From positions 1 through 14,981 of the forward strand of contig CANQLF010000011.1 in the NCBI GenBank assembly GCA_947624635.1: 14,981 nt of DNA. Reading direction: 5' to 3'. The stretch's first letter is position 1. Each line of letters starts with the position of its first letter. The position numbers and the translations under genes are program-made. Source of the DNA: an uncultured Bacilli bacterium. GTDB lineage: Bacteria; Bacillota_I; Bacilli_A; RF39; UBA660. The notes under the pieces are model-generated. The model had not been told where the DNA came from and ran no database searches. It saw nothing but the letters and a program-made list of their open reading frames with translations. Below are positions 12,962 to 14,981 of this stretch, piece by piece.

Positions 12962-13810
12962 ATTTAAAATTTCATAAATTACTAAACACAATACTGATAT
13001 TACTATAGTTATTATTCCTGATATCATAAATGATGTCATTATATTATTAGAAAATGGACTTATTAAAAATTTAGGGAATGTTGCAACTTCTTCTACTAAA
13101 AAATTTGTTATAGGATTTACTGATACAGTAAAGATAAATGTAAATATTGTAAGTGTTAATAAAGTATTTCCTATATATAATAAATATTTATTTTTATTAA
13201 ACTGAATTAATATTAAAGCTATAATACATATTATTGAAATAATAATTAAAAATGTTCTAGTAGAATTACTTATAAATGTTTTAATAATATTTAATATATC
13301 ACTAGGTATCACATTACCAATAACAATAGTATTAGACATCTCATCTATTACTTTATATGAGTATTCATCAGCTAAACTTTTAACATCTTCTTTTTGCTTG
13401 CTAGTTAGTTTATCATTATTATTTACATATTTGTTAACCATTTCATCAAATTTTTCTTTAACTTCTGCCTGTTTCATTAAAGTATCATTATTTAAAGCAT
13501 TATTCGCACTATCTGAAACATAATATGCAATAAATTCTTTTACTTCATCAGAGTTTAGTATTTCATCAACTGTTTCTTTATCTACATTGTATTCTTCTGC
13601 AGTTGAGTATACTTCGTTTAAAGCGCTATCATATTGTAATTTACTAGGTGATGTTTCTTCATTTTCTATTTGCTTTGTTAAATCGATCTTTTTAGTTATA
13701 TTTTTAATATTATTTTCATTAAACATACTTGATGTAATAATACTTAATTCAAGTAAAAATAGGCTAAAGAATAATATTATAGATATAACTATTGAAATAA
13801 ACTTTTTCAT
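12941..13810 (-). CDS. Membrane protein with extracytoplasmic helical domain, unknown function (289 aa)
   Basis: I do not recognise the family. There is an N-terminal hydrophobic segment (about residues 4-26, MKKFISIVISIILFFSLF...). A polar, acidic and mostly helical region (about 30-170) contains D/E-rich stretches such as NVDKETVDEILNSDEVKEF. Three further hydrophobic segments follow (about 185-207, 212-235 and 256-280) and a basic tail. Four transmembrane helices are predicted, with the helical domain outside. A ribosome site AAGGAAG (13825-13819) lies 8 nt before the ATG. It converges on the pseudouridine synthase gene and shares its terminator. It stands alone, so the context gives no function. 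Confidence 0.75.
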   Translation of the reverse strand: MKKFISIVISIILFFSLFLLELSIITSSMFNENNIKNITKKIDLTKQIENEETSPSKLQYDSALNEVYSTAEEYNVDKETVDEILNSDEVKEFIAYYVSDSANNALNNDTLMKQAEVKEKFDEMVNKYVNNNDKLTSKQKEDVKSLADEYSYKVIDEMSNTIVIGNVIPSDILNIIKTFISNSTRTFLIIISIICIIALILIQFNKNKYLLYIGNTLLTLTIFTFIFTVSVNPITNFLVEEVATFPKFLISPFSNNIMTSFMISGIITIVISVLCLVIYEILNKRVTSK

Positions 13811-13861
13811 ATATATTACTTCCTTTCAAAATTTATAAAAGTAAAAGATACTTTCAGATTA

Positions 13862-13890
13862 ATTTTATATTATTATTCTATTCTAGTCAA
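13862..13890 (-). promoter_or_regulatory. Promoter of the leftward membrane protein gene
   Basis: On the minus strand: TTGACT (13890-13885), 17-bp spacer, TAAAAT (13867-13862). The start would be near 13855, about 45 nt before the ATG. Confidence 0.5.
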
Positions 13891-13970
13891 ATATTTATAT
13901 ACATTATGTTCATTAATATTCAAAAAGTAATACTAATATAAAGAATATTATAGATTATATGTAAAAATTT

Positions 13971-13999
13971 TTGACTTAATAATTTTATTATGCTATATT
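13971..13999 (+). promoter_or_regulatory. Promoter and possible operator of the relB-like gene
   Basis: TTGACT (13971-13976), 17-bp spacer, TATATT (13994-13999). The spacer contains an inverted repeat ATAAT-TTT-ATTAT (13979-13991), in the position expected for autorepression by a ribbon-helix-helix antitoxin; binding is inferred. Confidence 0.6.
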
Positions 14000-14024
14000 T
14001 TTATGAGAAAGAGAGAGATTATAT

Positions 14025-14318
14025 ATGGCAAGTTTAACAAGTACTATAAATATAAATGTAGACAAACACTTAAAGGAAGAAGCTACCGCAATTTTAAAAG
14101 ATTTAGGTTTAAATATGAGTACATTTATTAATATGGCTTTAACTCAAGTAATTAAAAGAAATGGAATACCTTTTGAAGTGGTAAATCCTAAACCTAGCAA
14201 AGAATTATTAGAGGCACTACAAGAAGGTGAAGATATATTAAATGGTAAAATTAAAACAAAAGGATATCATAATGTTAAGAAAATGATAGAGGACATATTA
14301 AATGAAGATCAATGTTAA
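14025..14318 (+). CDS. RelB/DinJ-family antitoxin (97 aa)
   Basis: The protein starts with the ribbon-helix-helix pattern of RelB/DinJ: INVDKHLKEEATAILKDLGL, then NMSTFINMALTQVIKRNGIP, then FEV. The tail (about 55-97) is where such antitoxins wrap their RelE/YafQ-type toxin. Normally the toxin gene follows at once or overlaps. Here 43 nt of non-coding sequence and then an XRE gene follow, so the antitoxin appears to be an orphan. It has its own promoter with an inverted repeat, but only a weak purine-rich site (GAGAGAGA). Confidence 0.88.
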   Translation: MASLTSTININVDKHLKEEATAILKDLGLNMSTFINMALTQVIKRNGIPFEVVNPKPSKELLEALQEGEDILNGKIKTKGYHNVKKMIEDILNEDQC

Positions 14319-14361
14319 AAAATAATAATAGAGAAATTATAATCTATAAATAGGTGATACA

Positions 14362-14637
14362 ATGACAGCTGATTTATTAAGAAAAATAATTGGTAAAAAT
14401 ATTAAATATAATAGATTATTAAATGGCTATACACAAGAAAAATTTTGTGAAAAAGTAGCTATAAGTGTTACTCATTTAAGAGAAATTGAAAATGGTAAAA
14501 TCAATATATCTCTAAATAAATTATCTGATTTTATTAATATTTTAAATATTACTGATATTAAAACATTATTAGATGATAAAGTTTTATCAGTGAAATTTCC
14601 AGATAATATTAATAAATTTAATGAATGGAACTGTTAA
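14362..14637 (+). CDS. Small XRE-family helix-turn-helix protein (91 aa)
   Basis: A Cro/C1-type domain covers about residues 8-67. The signature YTQEKFCEKVAISVTHLREIENGKINISLNKL has the usual Q, the turn, and an E-N-G-K/R before the third helix. Only about 25 residues follow, so no enzymatic or membrane part exists. AGGTG lies 5 nt upstream of the ATG. It sits where the RelE-type toxin of the preceding antitoxin would be expected, with a 43-nt gap and the same orientation; the pair may be co-transcribed. It is probably a regulator of unknown target. Confidence 0.75.
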   Translation: MTADLLRKIIGKNIKYNRLLNGYTQEKFCEKVAISVTHLREIENGKINISLNKLSDFINILNITDIKTLLDDKVLSVKFPDNINKFNEWNC

Positions 14638-14649
14638 TTTATGAGAAAT

Positions 14650-14681
14650 TTGTATGCTATGTGTATTCTACTTGTATGCTA
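14650..14681. repeat. Two direct copies of TTGTATGCTA
   Basis: TTGTATGCTA occurs at 14650-14659 and again at 14672-14681, 22 bp apart, one to two dozen bases after the XRE stop. It may be a binding-site pair or a decayed repeat. Confidence 0.35.
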
Positions 14682-14720
14682 CCGATCCAAAATCATTAAT
14701 ATTTCATCAATTAATTTAAA

Positions 14721-14762
14721 GACACAAAAATAAAACAAACTCTTATATTATAAGGGTTTGTT
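14721..14762 (-). terminator. Terminator of the leftward tRNA cluster
   Basis: On the minus strand, a 13-bp stem (14762-14750 with 14746-14734, one G-U) with a 3-nt loop is followed by TTTTATTTTTGTG. It is a strong intrinsic terminator, 12 nt after the tRNA-Lys gene. Confidence 0.8.
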
Positions 14763-14773
14763 TGTATTCTAAG

Positions 14774-14849
14774 TGGTGTCCCGCCCGAGGCTCGAACTCG
14801 GGACCCTTTGATTAAAAGTCAAATGCTCTACCAACTGAGCTAACGGGAC
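14774..14849 (-). tRNA. tRNA-Lys (anticodon TTT)
   Basis: The acceptor stem GTCCCGT/GCGGGAC closes the cloverleaf. The D arm is GCTCAGTTGGTAGAGC, the anticodon loop is CTTTTAA and the T arm carries GTTCGAGCC. The CCA end is encoded. Confidence 0.95.
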
Positions 14850-14862
14850 AAAAACAAATTAT

Positions 14863-14937
14863 TGGCTGCCTCGGCTAGATTCGAACTAGCGCATGTCAGA
14901 GTCAAAGTCTGATGCCTTACCGCTTGGCTACGAGGCA
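14863..14937 (-). tRNA. tRNA-Gln (anticodon TTG)
   Basis: The acceptor stem is TGCCTCG/CGAGGCA with discriminator G and an encoded CCA. The D arm is AGCCAAGCGGTAAGGC, the anticodon stem-loop is CAGACTTTGACTCTG and the T loop is GTTCGAATC. It is 13 nt upstream of tRNA-Lys in transcript order. Confidence 0.95.
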
Positions 14938-14944
14938 ATCTAAA

Positions 14945-14981
14945 TGGTGGAGAGAGATGGATTCGAACCATCGAACCCGAA
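14945..14981 (-). tRNA. tRNA-Tyr, 3' part (cut by window edge)
   Basis: Visible are the T arm (GGTTCGAATCC), the 3' acceptor strand ending TCTCTCC-A-CCA, and before them TTCGGGTTCG, the long variable arm of the class II type seen in bacterial tRNA-Tyr. The anticodon is outside the window; Tyr is chosen over Ser/Leu by sequence similarity and by the common Tyr-Gln-Lys order. Confidence 0.75.

Noticed and set aside
13587..13838. Plus-strand ORF of 83 codons
   Set aside because: It is the antisense shadow of the membrane protein at 12941-13810.

Overview
The window looks like chromosomal DNA from a very AT-rich, low-GC Gram-positive bacterium. It resembles the deep-branching Bacilli/Mollicutes-related gut lineages (RF39-like), but that placement is inferred from base composition, strong AGGAGG ribosome sites, 17-bp-spacer TTGAna/TATAAT promoters, the Tyr-Gln-Lys tRNA order and the rpsO-pnp and infC-rpmI-rplT gene order. 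The standard code fits. All tryptophans are TGG, no gene uses TGA internally, and every gene whose end is visible stops with TAA or TAG.

Region 1 (1-4371) is an accessory/defence-type stretch. It opens with the C-terminal part of an AbiEii nucleotidyltransferase toxin. An array of three copies of a type I toxin-antitoxin cassette follows at about 572-824, 1593-1954 and 1979-2348. In each copy a strong rightward promoter makes a ~105-125 nt RNA ending at an intrinsic terminator. A 21-32 aa membrane peptide (the presumed toxin) is read leftward and stops just past the end of that RNA. The toxin mRNA ends in a second terminator near the 5' end of the RNA, so the two RNAs overlap only at their 3' parts, as in txpA/RatA. 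Copies 2 and 3 also keep a leftward promoter, a leader complementary to the mRNA's own 3' end, and a hairpin masking the AGGAGG. Copy 1 has lost these, and a 7-TM protein gene lies where they should be. After the array come an XRE regulator with membrane and zinc-ribbon parts, and a 395-aa protein with a PemK/MazF-like beginning.

Region 2 (4372-10563) is a translation/RNA-turnover core: rpsO, pnp, infC, rpmI, rplT, rpsB and tsf. rpsO has a good promoter and a structured leader. infC has a strong promoter, an attenuator with a matching antiterminator loop, and an AUA start codon. The rpmI-rplT boundary is abnormal: there is no intergenic space and no rplT start codon, and the L35 frame runs into the L20 frame with a one-base offset in a run of six A. 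L20 and S2 both carry a lysine-rich linker and a Rho_N/SAP-like C-terminal domain, unlike standard L20 and S2.

Region 3 (10588-13810) holds a membrane-anchored thioredoxin-fold protein, an rRNA-type SAM methyltransferase overlapping an RluA-family pseudouridine synthase, and a convergent membrane protein.

Region 4 (13811-14981) has a RelB/DinJ antitoxin without its RelE/YafQ toxin, a small XRE protein in the toxin's place, and a leftward tRNA cluster (Tyr partial, Gln, Lys) ending at a strong terminator.
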